Shown here: positions 1-11,100 of the stretch, in pieces
Layout of the letters: every line of letters starts with the position of its first letter
Numbering within the stretch: position 1 is the stretch's first letter
Source of the DNA: Phlebiopsis flavidoalba
Lineage: Eukaryota > Basidiomycota > Agaricomycetes > Polyporales > Phanerochaetaceae
Direction: 5' to 3'
DNA: 64,000 bases
Assembly (NCBI GenBank): GCA_035772785.1
Contig: JAOCPU010000029.1
Location: 124,001-188,000 of the forward strand
Program-made: the position numbers and the translations under genes
Notes under the pieces: generated by a model
Told to the model about the DNA's origin: nothing
The model's database searches: none
The model's input: only the letters and a program-made list of their open reading frames with translations

Positions 1-73
1 CAGTTGACGAAGGAAGAGCTCGCGCGTCAAACGGCCCCGGGTCAATTTGTGGCCGCTACCGCTCACTACCGAG
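1..73 (+). CDS. 3' part of an exon of a gene entering from the left
   Basis: Frame 1 is open from base 1 and reads QLTKEELARQ then TAPGQFVAATAHYR. It runs into a good fungal 5' splice site (gag|gtaaga, intron starting at 74). The continuing frame stops a few codons later, which fits an intron. I do not recognise the protein, and the downstream exon was not identified. This could also be a chance open stretch, as only 24 codons are visible. Confidence 0.3.
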
Positions 74-119
74 GTAAGACTCCTTGAATTCATTTTCGCA
101 GTACTGCGGTTCGAAATTG

Positions 120-1020
120 ATAAACTGCATACTTGATAGCCCAGGAGACAGAGCGTTTCTTGCGCACTCACGCGTACTCAATCGACCATGTTCCCAATCA
201 GGGCCCAATATCCCCTAGTCATCATCCATAGCATAGTTGTGTTTGCATTTTACTCGATTGATACTCTCCCGCAAACACTCGCATATCGAGTGAAATGTCA
301 TTGAGAACTTCTCAATGCAGTGTGCCTCCCTTCATGTCATTTTGAAACGCCGCATGAACGCGCCCATGTATACCAGTACTGCCAGGCATGCTGCCAGTGT
401 GAGCCAAACCGCCCTCACAGAGTTGAATACCATACATGCATCAAAAGTCGACTAACATAGGTGTGATGTAACGGCTTGACTGTTACACGGCCTTTTAGTA
501 CGCCTTCGGGCATGGAAATATTTAGTAGTACGTACCATGTTTCAGACACGGTCTCTCTAGCACGCCTTCGGGCCTCACGGACTATTTCTTGCGTTTCGAT
601 TCTCGTTTGTATATTTTCGTTTTGGTTTCGTTGATGGCTGCCCGGTACCAGCGGATGTGGGCCATTTCTGGCTCGACCGATTCATGAATTATTTTACGTG
701 ACATAGCCCAGAAACACTTGCAATATCTATCTAATGGCACTTATGGCTTGTCATCTCGTGCGCGCGCTGTTACGTGAACGGAATCATTAGGGTGGCGAGT
801 ATAAGTTAGCGGTGCACTCACATATGCGTTTGCAACGCGCACTGGGGGTCGCGGATGTCTCTCGGTCCGTCGTTGGACCATGCGGGCGTGCCAAGACTTG
901 CCGCACTTTGATCGACGCCAGAGGGCGCAGAGGCGAGGACACGAGGGTGCATGAGCCCGGCTGTCCTGGAATCCATGTTTTGAGTGTTGCATTGCATCCC
1001 CACCAGTGTGGCTGGTGGTG
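120..1020. other. No gene seen; short repeated motifs
   Basis: No convincing coding sequence was found. The 11-mer acgccttcggg occurs twice about 60 bases apart (near 500 and 562). A stretch at 650-704 recurs with few changes at 35258-35316. Confidence 0.4.
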
Positions 1021-1024
1021 CTGA

Positions 1025-1845
1025 TCAAGTCCCAAGATGAGTAGACGCGATGATCGAGGTTGTCGTGCTGATGTCGTACGCTTCGCGCAGTCCGTCATCC
1101 ATAAGAAGATAAATGACGGGCAAACCAGACAAGGCCGAGTTGTTTGATAGGTCGTAAGAGACGGCAAGGACTAAAGCTCTGCACGAGTCTACCCGCGGAT
1201 CGACTCGGATCCGTACCCGCGGGTCAGTGGCATTTCTAAGGCCCGACCCAGATCCACACGGGTATTTGGGCACAGATCACCTGTGACCCACAAGTCCGAG
1301 TCTTGCGAGTCTGGGTCACAGGTCTACCTGTCAGAAATACTTAAGACAAAGGCTGACATGGCTATAGTGAGGTATGTATGACATGCTATATACATATATG
1401 ATATTGATAATGGCATAGGTATGCTTGAAACATGCATACAAGTATTATATGAGCAAATCTATGAATACCCATGGGTTTTCTCAAATCCAAACCCTTGACC
1501 CAGATCTGCCACTGACTCATGGCCACAGGTGACTCGGATCCACGGATCAGTATACCCACGGGTTTTCCCACGGCTCTACCCACAAGTACCCATGGGTGAC
1601 CTAGACTCGTGCAGAGCTTTAGCAAGGACAAGATAAATCCAAGAGGGGGAGGCCAAGAAGGCAATAATATTGAAATACATTCGAAATAAGACAAAAGTAC
1701 CGACAGCGGTTCCGATTACTAGCCTGAGATGATACATTGCGTCCCGATGCATAAGAAAATAAAACGAGCACCGCAAGAGAAGGCCAGAGGGCCGGAGGAA
1801 GCTCAACCAAGGGCCGAAGCCCAAGAGAACAAGTGTCGAAACCAC
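1025..1845 (-). pseudogene. Membrane-protein-like ORF split by the hAT MITE
   Basis: On the minus strand a hydrophobic frame starting near 1845 (including LVIGTAVGTFVLF and FNIIAFLASPSWIYLVLA) runs up to the MITE. Beyond the element the same frame continues from 1163 (AVSYDLSNNSALSGLPVIYL, LMDDGLREAYDI) to a stop at 1025-1027. Removing the element and one copy of its target duplication joins the halves in frame across WIYLVLA/VSYDL. At least two hydrophobic stretches look like membrane segments. The family was not recognised; the alternation of hydrophobic stretches recalls fungal multi-pass membrane proteins. The conclusion that this was one ORF before insertion follows directly from the sequence; that it is a real gene is inference. 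Confidence 0.45.
1172..1621. mobile_element. Non-autonomous hAT-type MITE, 450 bp
   Basis: The ends are a perfect 19-bp terminal inverted repeat, taaagctctgcacgagtct at 1172-1190 and its reverse complement at 1603-1621. The element is flanked by a perfect 8-bp target-site duplication, gcaaggac, at 1164-1171 and 1622-1629; this length is diagnostic of hAT transposition. Inside are many copies of a palindromic word of the form acccgcgggt or acccatgggt, plus gactcggatcc variants, concentrated next to both ends as expected for transposase-binding subterminal repeats. There is no transposase ORF, so movement would need an enzyme supplied in trans. The perfect ends and duplication suggest a fairly recent insertion. 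Confidence 0.9.
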
Positions 1846-2299
1846 TTAACACAACGTGGCGATGCCCGAGTCGGCAACAGCTATGACGGGTCAGCTAGCT
1901 CTAGTTTGTCCTCGACATTCAGGAACGTCTGGTATCGGGTCTTGAGTTGCGGAGTCATGACGAGGTTGCCGTAGTGTAATGTCACGAACAATGTTGGGCG
2001 GAGCAGCTCCAGCGACAGAGGGAGTTGTCGAGCGTGAGCGCAATTGGTGATCCGCACGAAACTGAACCTTGGCTGTAGCTTGTACGATAGTCGACCACCG
2101 GAGCCAGCAACGAAAGAAGTTGATTAGGGATTAAACGCGAGCCGTAGCCGTGAATAGTGATGGAGTAGATCTTGTGGGCTACTAAGGGTGTAGTATATGA
2201 CTATCGGTGGCGCTGACGGTATTATTGGTGTTTGGGGTCAAATAGAAGTATGGTTTCGTGACGATTCCGAGATGAATGAGATTCGTACAAGTCGTGATG

Positions 2300-4670
2300 G
2301 TCGTGAGAATCGTAAAGTTCGTGAGGATTTCCGGTCTGGGGCGCCAGAATAGAACCGAGAGTAGGGTCGAATAACCGAAGGCCGATGATACCGTATGAGT
2401 AGAGACAGATCCTGCCATGCAAGGACCTCAAAGAAGGGAGATGCGAGAGCACAGGCGAGCCAGTCCCGAGAGGGCACTGCCAAACCAGTTCTTCACGCGG
2501 GTAAGCATACCAGCAGGCTGTGGATGGACCGTGAGCGCCGTACACTCGATAAAGAAGATGCAAGTGGTGCTACACACCTTCTCCTGGACTGCTACCGCAA
2601 TACCAATGGAAAACCCAGGAGTGGGTTCGATCTCGTCTTCGGTGGTCACAGTGACAGTGGTCGTCACGCATGCCATACCAAAGAGCATGGCAGGAGGAGC
2701 CATCTCAATGACAGAAGGCGGAGACGGAAGTACGACGTCCTTGGGCGCATCGCCATTGCGAGTGTCGTACTTGATGTCCTCGAGAGGAATGTCGTCAAAC
2801 GAGCCCTGGGGCGCGAGGCAAGCAGTGCCGTCGAAGGAAGAACCGTAGGCATAGTCGTCCAATCGGTCTTCGTCGTCGCCGTAGCCCTCAGCGGCGAGAA
2901 TAGGGGAGACGTAGTGAACTCGACGTGAGGGTCCTCCGAGCCAAGGTAGACACCGCCACCACCAAAAGAACCGAACAAGCGGTCCTTGGCGCAGCCATAA
3001 TCGATGGAGGGACACCGACGTCTGGGACAGGAGCATCACCAGAAGCGATTGCCTTCTAGTCGCTGGTAGCCATTAGGTCAGCCGACATACGCTAGTCCCC
3101 AGAAATAAACACTTACATGCCACTCAACCACGGGTGAGTCATCGCCTCCTTAAGAGTCGGACGGTAGAAAGGGTTGTGGACAAGGAGCTATGGGAAACGA
3201 GACGTTGATGAGCCAGCGAGCCATTCTAAGCACCGTCAGACGTACCGATTCAAGGAAGGCCCGGGACTGGTGTCCCAGGTGCTCGCCCCCAACCCACTCT
3301 TCGAAAGACGCAAAGACACGGCGCATGATGGTCGCACCGGAGTCCTCCATACTAGCTGTCCATGGAGTCTGCAGGCATGATGGTCTCAGCATAGATAGAG
3401 CGAATGATTGGTGATGTCAACGTACCCTGCCCAAGACCATCTGGAAGCTGATGACTCCGATCGACCATAACATCAGCGGGGGAAGCGTATGGCTCGCGCG
3501 GCCATTGCTCAGGAGACATGTAAGCCATGGTTCCGCAGGCGGTCTTCAAGAACTCAGGCTCGTAGTGCCCCAGGCTTGTACGCCCGTCCAGAGCGTGCGA
3601 CGGACTTTGTGAACCCAAAGTCGCCGATGACAACATGGCGCAGTTCAGTGAGGAAAACGTTGTCCGGCTTGAGGTCACGATGAACCAAGCCCTCGTCGTG
3701 CAGATAGCTGACAGCACAGGCCTAAGATGCATTAGCCTTGCTGCACAGAGGTGCCAGACCCTGTGTTATCACTCACAATCTCGGCCGTATAGAACTGGGA
3801 GAGGGGCTCAGGCAGACTGCCCCAGCGTCCGATCAGGGACTCTGAAGGTCACCCCCAGAATAGTACTCCTTACGAATGTCCATTCACAGTGTTTGTCCCC
3901 CACATGATACAACAAGTAAAAGAAGGCTCACAGTGAGGATAAAGAAGTGTCGTGAGCTGCTCACAACCCAATGGAAGTTCCCAACGAGCTCCATGATACC
4001 GTTGAGGCCTTGAGTACCGATGTCCCATATCAAGATAGCTTGCTCCTGAAGAACTAGATCCTCCCTCGCAAAGCGCTTGTCGATGGCCTTCAGCGCGAGT
4101 TCCTTGCCTGTGGGAATGTGCTTGACAAGGTAAACAGAACCAAAGCCGCCACCACCGTTGCTGCGAATCTGCTTGAAGTCATAGAGGTGAAGACGCTTGG
4201 ATACGCGACTGGGTTCTCGCTCGCTGCAGTCGAAGTGGCAGGAGAGCTTGCGGCTGACAACTCAGAAGCGACTGCGGTCGAAGAGGCTGCCGACAGTGCG
4301 CGGGCGAGAAAACATCGAGGGTAGGGTCATGAAGGAGAGACGACTTGATGTTGAGGGCCTCGGGGCTGTGAGCAGCGCGTTCGAACATAGACCTGACGAA
4401 CTCGCTCTCTGCAGCAGGCTTGACGAGACGAGGCTACACAGGATGTAAGCCAAGAAGGTCGTAGAGCTTGAACTAGGTCATATCGTACCGTCCATAACAC
4501 AGAAGGCTCGGGGATGTCCTCCTTCTTACGACAGACCTCTACCACAACCTGTAAAGTATGATGAGCGACGACCTCAAGCACGGTGACCAGCGTCGACGCA
4601 CCTTGACTTCCACTGCAATGTGCTCTTGCTTGCGCCCACGCAAAGTTCAGGCGCCCCAGAGGTCCCATCG
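2300..4670 (-). pseudogene. Serine/threonine protein kinase, frame-broken
   Basis: Read on the minus strand, kinase subdomains appear in the right order. The glycine loop GGGGFGSVYLV is near 4150, and the beta-3 lysine lies in ELALKAIDK near 4090. Then come LQEQAILI (the alpha-C glutamate), the catalytic loop HRDLKPDNVFL near 3680, DFG near 3620, CGTMAYMSPE near 3520, WSIGVISFQMVLGR near 3440 and NPFYRPTLKEAMTHPWLSGM near 3130. An intron follows with donor gtaagt at about 3115. A long tail rich in acidic and Ser/Thr residues (DDIPLEDIKYD) extends towards 2300. The N-terminal extension includes LVKPAAESEFVRSMFERA. At least two frame changes fall between DFG and subdomain IX. All key catalytic residues are present, so frame errors in the assembly are as likely as decay. 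The lobe pattern is AGC/CAMK-like; the exact family was not determined. Confidence 0.8.
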
Positions 4671-4679
4671 TGGAAGAAA

Positions 4680-5740
4680 GAAAAGGGTATTGAAGAGGGG
4701 GAGGTCGGAAGCAAAGGGAAGCGAGACGAGAGAAGAAGGAGAGAAGGAAATAGGTTGTCAGCCTGCAAAGCGAAGTGACTATGTAGACGATGGCTTGTCA
4801 GCCAACCGCCAGGCCGAATCGACGTGGCTAGCAAAATGTCCCATGCGAGCCCGCCCGCCTCCTCACCACCAGCAAAGTCAACATGCGTCATGAGGTTGGG
4901 AGCCGGCCATTGATCTTGGATGGTAGCAGTGTGAATAAACTGCCACGGCGACGATGCCGGATGCATGGCCGTGTGCATGATAAGGTGCGCGTGAAGAGCA
5001 TGGGCGTGAGGGCGAGTAGAGAGAGAGCAGAGCAGACACGCGTCGTGCAGTGGCACTCGCTGCGTGGTGGTGGTGGGTGTGCAGCAGAAGCAATCAAAAC
5101 CATTGTGGCGCGCGGAGAACGCCGAACTCGACAAAACGCGGAAACATGCACGCATTGACTTCGATTAGGATATTGAATCAAACGGTAACAAAAATCACAC
5201 TTTCCCACGCTGACTACGAAGTTTTGGGTTAGGAAGAGATCCCCAATACCCGAAACACGCATTGGAAACGATTTATTATTCATAAATCGTAATTTGTCAG
5301 TGGTGCCAAGAGCCTTCAACGTGTACGTACAGCCCCAGTGGATCCAGCACAAGCAGTAGAAAAGCGATTCCTGCGCCTTTTGATACAGCCCTTGTTCGCA
5401 ATGGGAACGTCAACGTACCCACGTCAGGGACACGTTTAGCAGATAAAGTCGCTCACAGTCACCACAACAGGTTCCGCTATTCTGATTTATTCAATAATTG
5501 TAGGTTTACGTGCTCACAGGTCGAAATTGTGTTCAGACTGCCGGATCGCCTTCGCCAGCCCGAACGGCGAACTTGACGGCTAATCGCTGGTTTATGTTCA
5601 ATGGTCTCGGCCGTTTCGGGTGAAGGATAGTCTGGGTTGTTCGTTCTTGTCACCTAGTGCAGAAATATGGTACTTCCGTCAGCCACCAGTGGGCCTCGAT
5701 GTCAGTACTCTCAGTAGGCCCACAATTTTTCTTGAACCCG
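4680..5740. other. Kinase upstream region; no gene identified
   Basis: This lies 5' of the minus-strand kinase. Long frames are open here on the minus strand, but they are low-complexity (His/Ser/Leu-rich) and I see no motif. It is probably promoter and leader sequence plus intergenic DNA. Confidence 0.3.
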
Positions 5741-5744
5741 TGTT

Positions 5745-6411
5745 CTAGTGTACATGATTTCTTGATAATGTGATCTGCCTAATTATCTCAGGAATGGCCT
5801 TTGCTTCTTTCTCATATGAAAGGACGCTTATAAGCATGCTACTCTTACACTCGCACCGCTCGTGCTCCCATATCATGTCCTTCAACTGTATTTCCCTTCT
5901 CTTCATCTCGCTCAGGCTCGTGCACTGCCCACACTGCTTCTTGTACTTTTCGCGGCGCGTCGAGTCGGCTGAAGGCTCGCCAGAACCCAGGTGGTCGAAA
6001 ACCAAGTTCACGCACGAGCCACGGAGCGTTGAGAACGCTCACAGCTGTGAAAGCGTCATGGCTGGTGGTCTTCCTCTATAGTACTTGCGTGTTGCATTCA
6101 CACTCGTGTTTGCGGTCATCTGAGTCCTTGGTCAATGAGAGCCTGGAGTTGAAGCATCTCTGAGTCACCGAATACTTTGAACTTGAACACTTCCGCCCCC
6201 CCGTGGCCAGCACGCCGCGCAATTTGCCTGCCGTGCAACGATGCTCAGGGCGGGCAGGAAATTGATTCGCACATGCTGAGGGCAGCTTGCAACATGCGGC
6301 ATGTGGTCCGATCGACTCGGTTCGGAACCAAGGATAAGCAAAAGAGGTACAAGACGCATACACGACTCGTGTAGCCCTCCAATTGCTCACAGCGGCATCA
6401 ATCGCAATCAC
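5745..6411 (-). other. Coding-like fragments, unrecognised
   Basis: Two minus-strand frames look protein-like. One (5745-6011) contains REKYKKQCGQC and LKDMIWEHERCECKSS. The other (6076-6411) contains ASCTSFAYPWF and several cysteines. The cysteines suggest a small zinc-binding domain, but the spacing fits no family I know. These may be the remains of a gene downstream of the JmjC gene. Confidence 0.2.
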
Positions 6412-6849
6412 TCAACTCGCGCATCAATGCAACATCAGTCAAGTCGGAGACGCAACGGGAGGTTTACGCGAACAGACATATTTCCACAAGTGCAAGACAT
6501 ACAGTGCATCGTTCAATGAGGATCTCTGTGACCGACTCCTAGGGCAGAGTCCTACAGCTACATTAGCGATCACAGACCCATCGTGCTTGGAGGCTTGGGT
6601 GGCGTAAAACTCCTTGTAGCGCTGCCGTAACGTACTTGCGGAGCCCTTGACCATCGCCTGAGGAGGTCGTGCGTAAGACCCTGTAGATGATGGCCCGCCT
6701 TAACTGTCTCGCATGAAGTTAGTCAAGTAGTGCAATGAGACTTTTTGAACCGCGTACATATGGGGTGGGACTATTAGAGAGCGTTGTAGGTGTACGTTTT
6801 GCAGCTTGTTGCTACATGCAGGATCGGGGGCACGAGATTGAGTATACCT

Positions 6850-8690
6850 GGCTTAAACCGTTTGGGGGTACGCTCGTGGTCGCGGATGATGGGAGGGTAT
6901 GCGATGGCGTATTGCGGTCTTGTGTGGTGCGGCGGGCAAGCCTTGGAGAGAAAGCGGGATACCTTGCAACTGGTCCAACGAGTGCCAAGCTAGCCAAAGC
7001 ATAGTCGGCAACTGAATTACGTCTTCATCCCAATGACCGCGCGTAAATTCGTTTGCGACATCTTGCGTAGGCAAGATGTCGTCAATCGTGAGAAAGTCGG
7101 GGTGGCGATCTTGATGCAGGAGTTGAGATTGGATACCTACGTCAAGAAATTATGTTGTAATGACAAAGAAATGCGCTACTGATATTCGCACCTGATGGTG
7201 ACATCCCGCTGGTATAAACACCGCTTGTCCAGGGAGCTGTGTGAATCGGAAAGGAGTAATACCCTTTCGGCGCAGATCCTCCAGCATGTTTTGCGTGATG
7301 AATACGGTATGCCCTCGACGCGGATCAACACCAGACTCTGCAACGTCAGGCACCAAGAAAGGGAGAGTCTCCAGAAGACGTTCTGAGTCTTCGCGGGCAA
7401 ATATCACCCACTCAGCGCCTCTTTGTTTTGCCGGGTGATTCGTGATCACTATGCATCATCATGATATTGACTGCTCCTGTCATGTCTTTGTGGAGTTTCG
7501 TAGAACCTTGCTGCGTAGTATCCAGGGGTTGCAAAGTATCCTTTAGGTCCTTTCGAAATGATGACTAACTGAAAAAACCATTTTCTAGATAGTTCGAGGC
7601 TTACCCACGTCTGGCTTCAGAGTAAACATTTTCGGGCAGGTACCAGTCGGATTCTGCAGACCCCAATGCGCGACCAGATTTTTCGAGACCGTTCACGGCG
7701 GTATAAAATGGCATGGGGGAGCGACGCCTGAAAGTTTTCGTGCAAATCACCATAGACGTCCTTGAAATCGGCGGAGGGCGGGAAATCCTCAAAGGAACGC
7801 GACTGAGCGAACACCATGTGGGGGAGACCATTTGTAGCGACGTTACTTTGATCTTCAATGTGGCGCTGAGTTTTCTTCCCACTCAACTCCGTTACTAAAG
7901 AGGTCGAAGAAATCCGATAAAGCATTTTTGGTGACGGAAGTAGTGACGGACTCGTCGGCTTCGGTATTACTATCAATGACTTCAACGAGCACACACTTCC
8001 GTAGACCCTGCTCAGATGCGTCGGTGACCAGTCTCCTTGCACCTGAACGTCTCGTGTACGACAAGAGGAATCCCTTTACGCCACAGGACACGGAATGTTT
8101 TCTTCGTCCGCTCGCTTCAAGGTCGGGATTCGTCTCTGCAATGGAGGTTCGCTCCCGATAGTATTCCTCTCAATACGCCCAATATTTGACCTCCAAAGGA
8201 TGATATCCTGCAGGATTAGCGGCTCAACGAGGACCTTCTCAGCCCTCCAGTCCCTCGGGGTCGGGCAACGTGTCCTCAAGATCCTCGTGTGCCAAACGTG
8301 AGATCGGAATGAAGATGTGGCTCGTAAGGCCCTCGCGCGTGCATACTGAAAAATTTGAGTGCATTGCACAGAAGGGACTATGACCACCAAACGCACCAAT
8401 TACATCATTTGAACCCGAGGATTGTTCCTTGCACCGGCAGCAAACTTCGTATGCGCAGACTCTACACATACAAAACGAAGACGACAAAATCGAGTGTTTG
8501 CATTTATCTGCGGTTCAACTGGTCCATACTGTATCCCAATGTATACGTTCAACGTAGCACTCACCACAGGTTGAGCGCGCGCGACGAGGTCCTGAGGACG
8601 CCGAACGAGCCCGGGCAGTCCTTGATGCGCCAGCTCTTCCAAGACCATTGTCCGTATCCATGGCGCAAGCTCTCGCTGAGTAGATGAGCA
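6850..8690 (-). pseudogene. KDM3/JHDM2-like JmjC histone lysine demethylase, frame-broken
   Basis: KDM3-type enzymes are Fe(II)/2-oxoglutarate oxygenases that demethylate histone lysines in the nucleus. On the minus strand I read, in order: a leading exon with a splice site before 8580; a cysteine pair CRVCAYEVCCRC near 8460, as in the KDM3 zinc finger; FIPISRLAHEDLED near 8300; FRVLWRKGIPLVVHETF near 8080; CVLVEVIDSNTEADESVTTS near 7990; DFKDVYGDLHENFQASLP near 7750; and FPENV-like YLPENVYSEAR near 7630. The metal-binding HxD is in STKLHKDMTGAVNIMMM near 7490. Next are GAEWVIFAREDSERL, the second metal histidine in FIPAGCHHQV near 7200, then an intron and SNLNSCIKIAT. A helix WDEDVIQLPTMLWLAWHS near 7000 matches the family C-terminus. 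Catalytic residues and splice sites survive, while several frame changes interrupt the reading frame. The domain order makes this secure; the substrate is unknown. Confidence 0.8.
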
Positions 8691-8699
8691 TATGAAACA

Positions 8700-10025
8700 G
8701 ACTTGCCGGTGAAGTGGCTTACACGCATACGTTTGACTGTTTTGTGGTTGGTCCGGGCGATTTACGGAACTCCGAAACGCGGTGGGATAGAGAGGGTTCA
8801 GTTCCGGACGTGGAGCCTAAGGCAAACGTACATTTCACGGGGGTCTTCGTCGCTCAAGATACGGAATCCTGTGTGTTTGAGTGTGAATCGCTACGTAGCA
8901 ACCTTTGTGAAGTTGTATCGTACCAACGAATCTGCAGCTATCTCCAGGCGGCTGGACAACACAGGTCCAGCAGAGAGATGGCAAATGGTACCGTTTACGA
9001 GTGCCAGATCTGACGTTACACACCCGTGTCTGGGACTGACGTTTTGAGTTAAGATTGCGGGTTGTCAGTAACGTTCGCGACGGTACGATGATGCTACCGT
9101 ACGTAGTGTCATCTATGTTCCACGGTGCGCTTTGGTGACCAAGGTTTAAGATTTGATCGTCCGCAGGTGAAAAATTCGGGTGTAGTGAAATAACAGAAAG
9201 CGAGACTGACTTTATGATTCGAGCAGAGAACCGAGCGTTATGGTGCAGAGAATGTAGTGTTTATTTCACGCCTAGTTGGGCTGATGAGGAATGTCGAGAT
9301 AATCACGGCGCGAGAATCAGATGGACGTTCGACACTATGAATGGTTTTCGTTTTCTACCGATTCTCACCTTGACAGGAACGTTTGTTGGAAACTAGCAAC
9401 GTGTTGACTTTACTGCGCCTTCTTGGGTAGTGAGATGCGTGGAGAAAGTTATTCATCACGTGCCAGAACTTGGCTGTGCTTCGTGCGCACCTAATGCCTC
9501 TGCTCCGCGTTTCAACGTTCAACCCTTTTTCTGCCCCATCTCCTAGCATCTCCTCTACCAAAGCCCAATCCGTACGCTAAAGCGACAGCCTTCGCCAGCA
9601 CCTCGGTATGCCCTCCCGCCTCATGAACACAGTTTGCATTGGGTACGTGTTCTCGATCTCTCTCAAGAGGTAGCCGGTAGCTAATGGAACCTCATTCATT
9701 AGATTCGGCGGGGAAGGCAAGCCCGGCAGGAACTGTACCACACGGGCGAAGTGCCACACGTAGACAGATACTAAGACAATCTGGATCATACTTGGCGACA
9801 CCAATTCTGCACCAAGATCGATTAAGGTGAGCTTTAGCTTCGCGCGAGAGTTGAGTGCCGTAGCACTGATTTGCAGCTATGACAGTCACCCCAATACACA
9901 CCACGCCATGAACACGCATACAGAATTTGCGACATCAGCCTTGTGACGCAACATTGTCTTGAGAAATGTCCACTGGGCTACAGGACTTGGCGCGATTGAT
10001 TGTCGGCTGGAGGTCGGACCTTTCG
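8700..10025. other. No gene identified
   Basis: Open frames are short and overlap on both strands. The part just 5' of the JmjC gene (8835-9023, minus) has scattered Cys residues and might be its first exon, but I cannot confirm this. Confidence 0.25.
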
Positions 10026-10029
10026 GAGG

Positions 10030-11100
10030 AGGAATCGTCGACAGCTGTCGAGGTCCGTCAAGCCGCTCGGGCGCACAATCTCCACGCGTCGCCCCCGATT
10101 CATGGGCTGGGAGCCATACTCGTTGTCACTATGCGGCGATCGTCGGTCGTCAATGACGCTACTTATTGGACAGTACCAACGGCGAACGACTCGCGTCCAC
10201 CATTATCGACCATCCAGGCGACGGAAATCCCCCGGTTTTTCATGGCTGAGGGCCGCGCTTGTCGTCATTATGCGGCAGGTCGGTCGTCGTGACGCCACTG
10301 AATACCTCGCCGAAGCGACAACCTGTACTGTCGGACAACAATCCTCAGCACCACAAGCAAAGGACGTCCCGGTTTCATGGCTGAGGGCCGCGCTTGTCGT
10401 CATTATGCGGCAGGTCGGTCGTCGTGACGCCACTGAATACCTCGCTGCAGCGACGAGCTGTCGGACAACAATCCTCAGCACTACGAGCAATGGACGCCCC
10501 CCGGTTTCATGGCTGAGGGCCGTGCTCGTCGTCACTATGCGGCGAGTCGGTCGTCGTGACGCCACTGAATACCTCGCCGCACGCAGCGACGAGCTGTCGG
10601 ACAACAATCCTCAGCACTACGAGCAATGGACAGCCCCCCGGTTTCATGGCTGAGGGCCGTGCTCGTCGTCACTATGTGCGGCGAGTCGGGTCGTCGTTAC
10701 GGCCACTGAATACCTCGCCGAACGACTCGCGTCCACCATTCTCGACCATCCAGGCGACGGTAATCCCCCGGTTTCATGGCTGAGAGGGCCGTGCTCGTCG
10801 TCGCTCTGCGGCGAGTCGGTCGTCGTGATGCCTACTGAGTACCTCGGCTGAAGTGGCGAGCTGTCACAGCAATCCTTAGCACCATAAGTAATAGATGCTC
10901 CTGAGAAATTCATAACTGAAGGCCGCGCTCCGTCGTCACTATGCAGCGAGTCGTCGCCGTAAACGTTACTACATATCACGTCCGAACGACTCGGTGTTAT
11001 TGTTGGCCAGACTATCGAAGCAATGGACGCCCCCGGGCTTCAATGTTTCATGGCTGAGGGCCGCCCGCCTACCGTTGACCCGTGATAGATTTTTGGTAGC
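10030..11100 (+). repeat. Minisatellite of about 135-bp units, roughly 8 copies
   Basis: The anchor word catggctgag (or a close variant) starts near 10101, 10241, 10376, 10508, 10645, 10775, 10911 and 11049, a spacing of 130-140 bases. Each unit continues with ggccg(c/t)gct(t/c)gtcgtcac/tatgcggc, then gtcggtcgtcgtgacgccac, tgaatacctcgc, gagctgtcggacaacaatcc and cgcccccggtt. The second to fifth units are the most alike and the outer units have drifted. A plus-strand frame stays open over about 650 bases (10000-10653) and gives repeated peptide such as SWLRAALVVIMRQVGRRDAT. A 134-codon frame is also open on the minus strand. Open frames like these can arise simply because the unit lacks stops. 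Confidence 0.9.

Noticed and set aside
4574..5155. 193-codon minus-strand protein upstream of the kinase
   Set aside because: Low-complexity His/Ser/Leu composition, no motif, and it overlaps the presumed kinase promoter and first exon in another frame.
5745..6011. MYND zinc finger (KKQCGQC ... WEHERCEC)
   Set aside because: The central cysteine pairs and the YCS-x2-CQ core are missing.
10203..10607. Minus-strand 134-codon protein in the minisatellite
   Set aside because: It is an antisense by-product of a stop-poor repeat unit; the periodicity follows the DNA repeat and not a protein fold.
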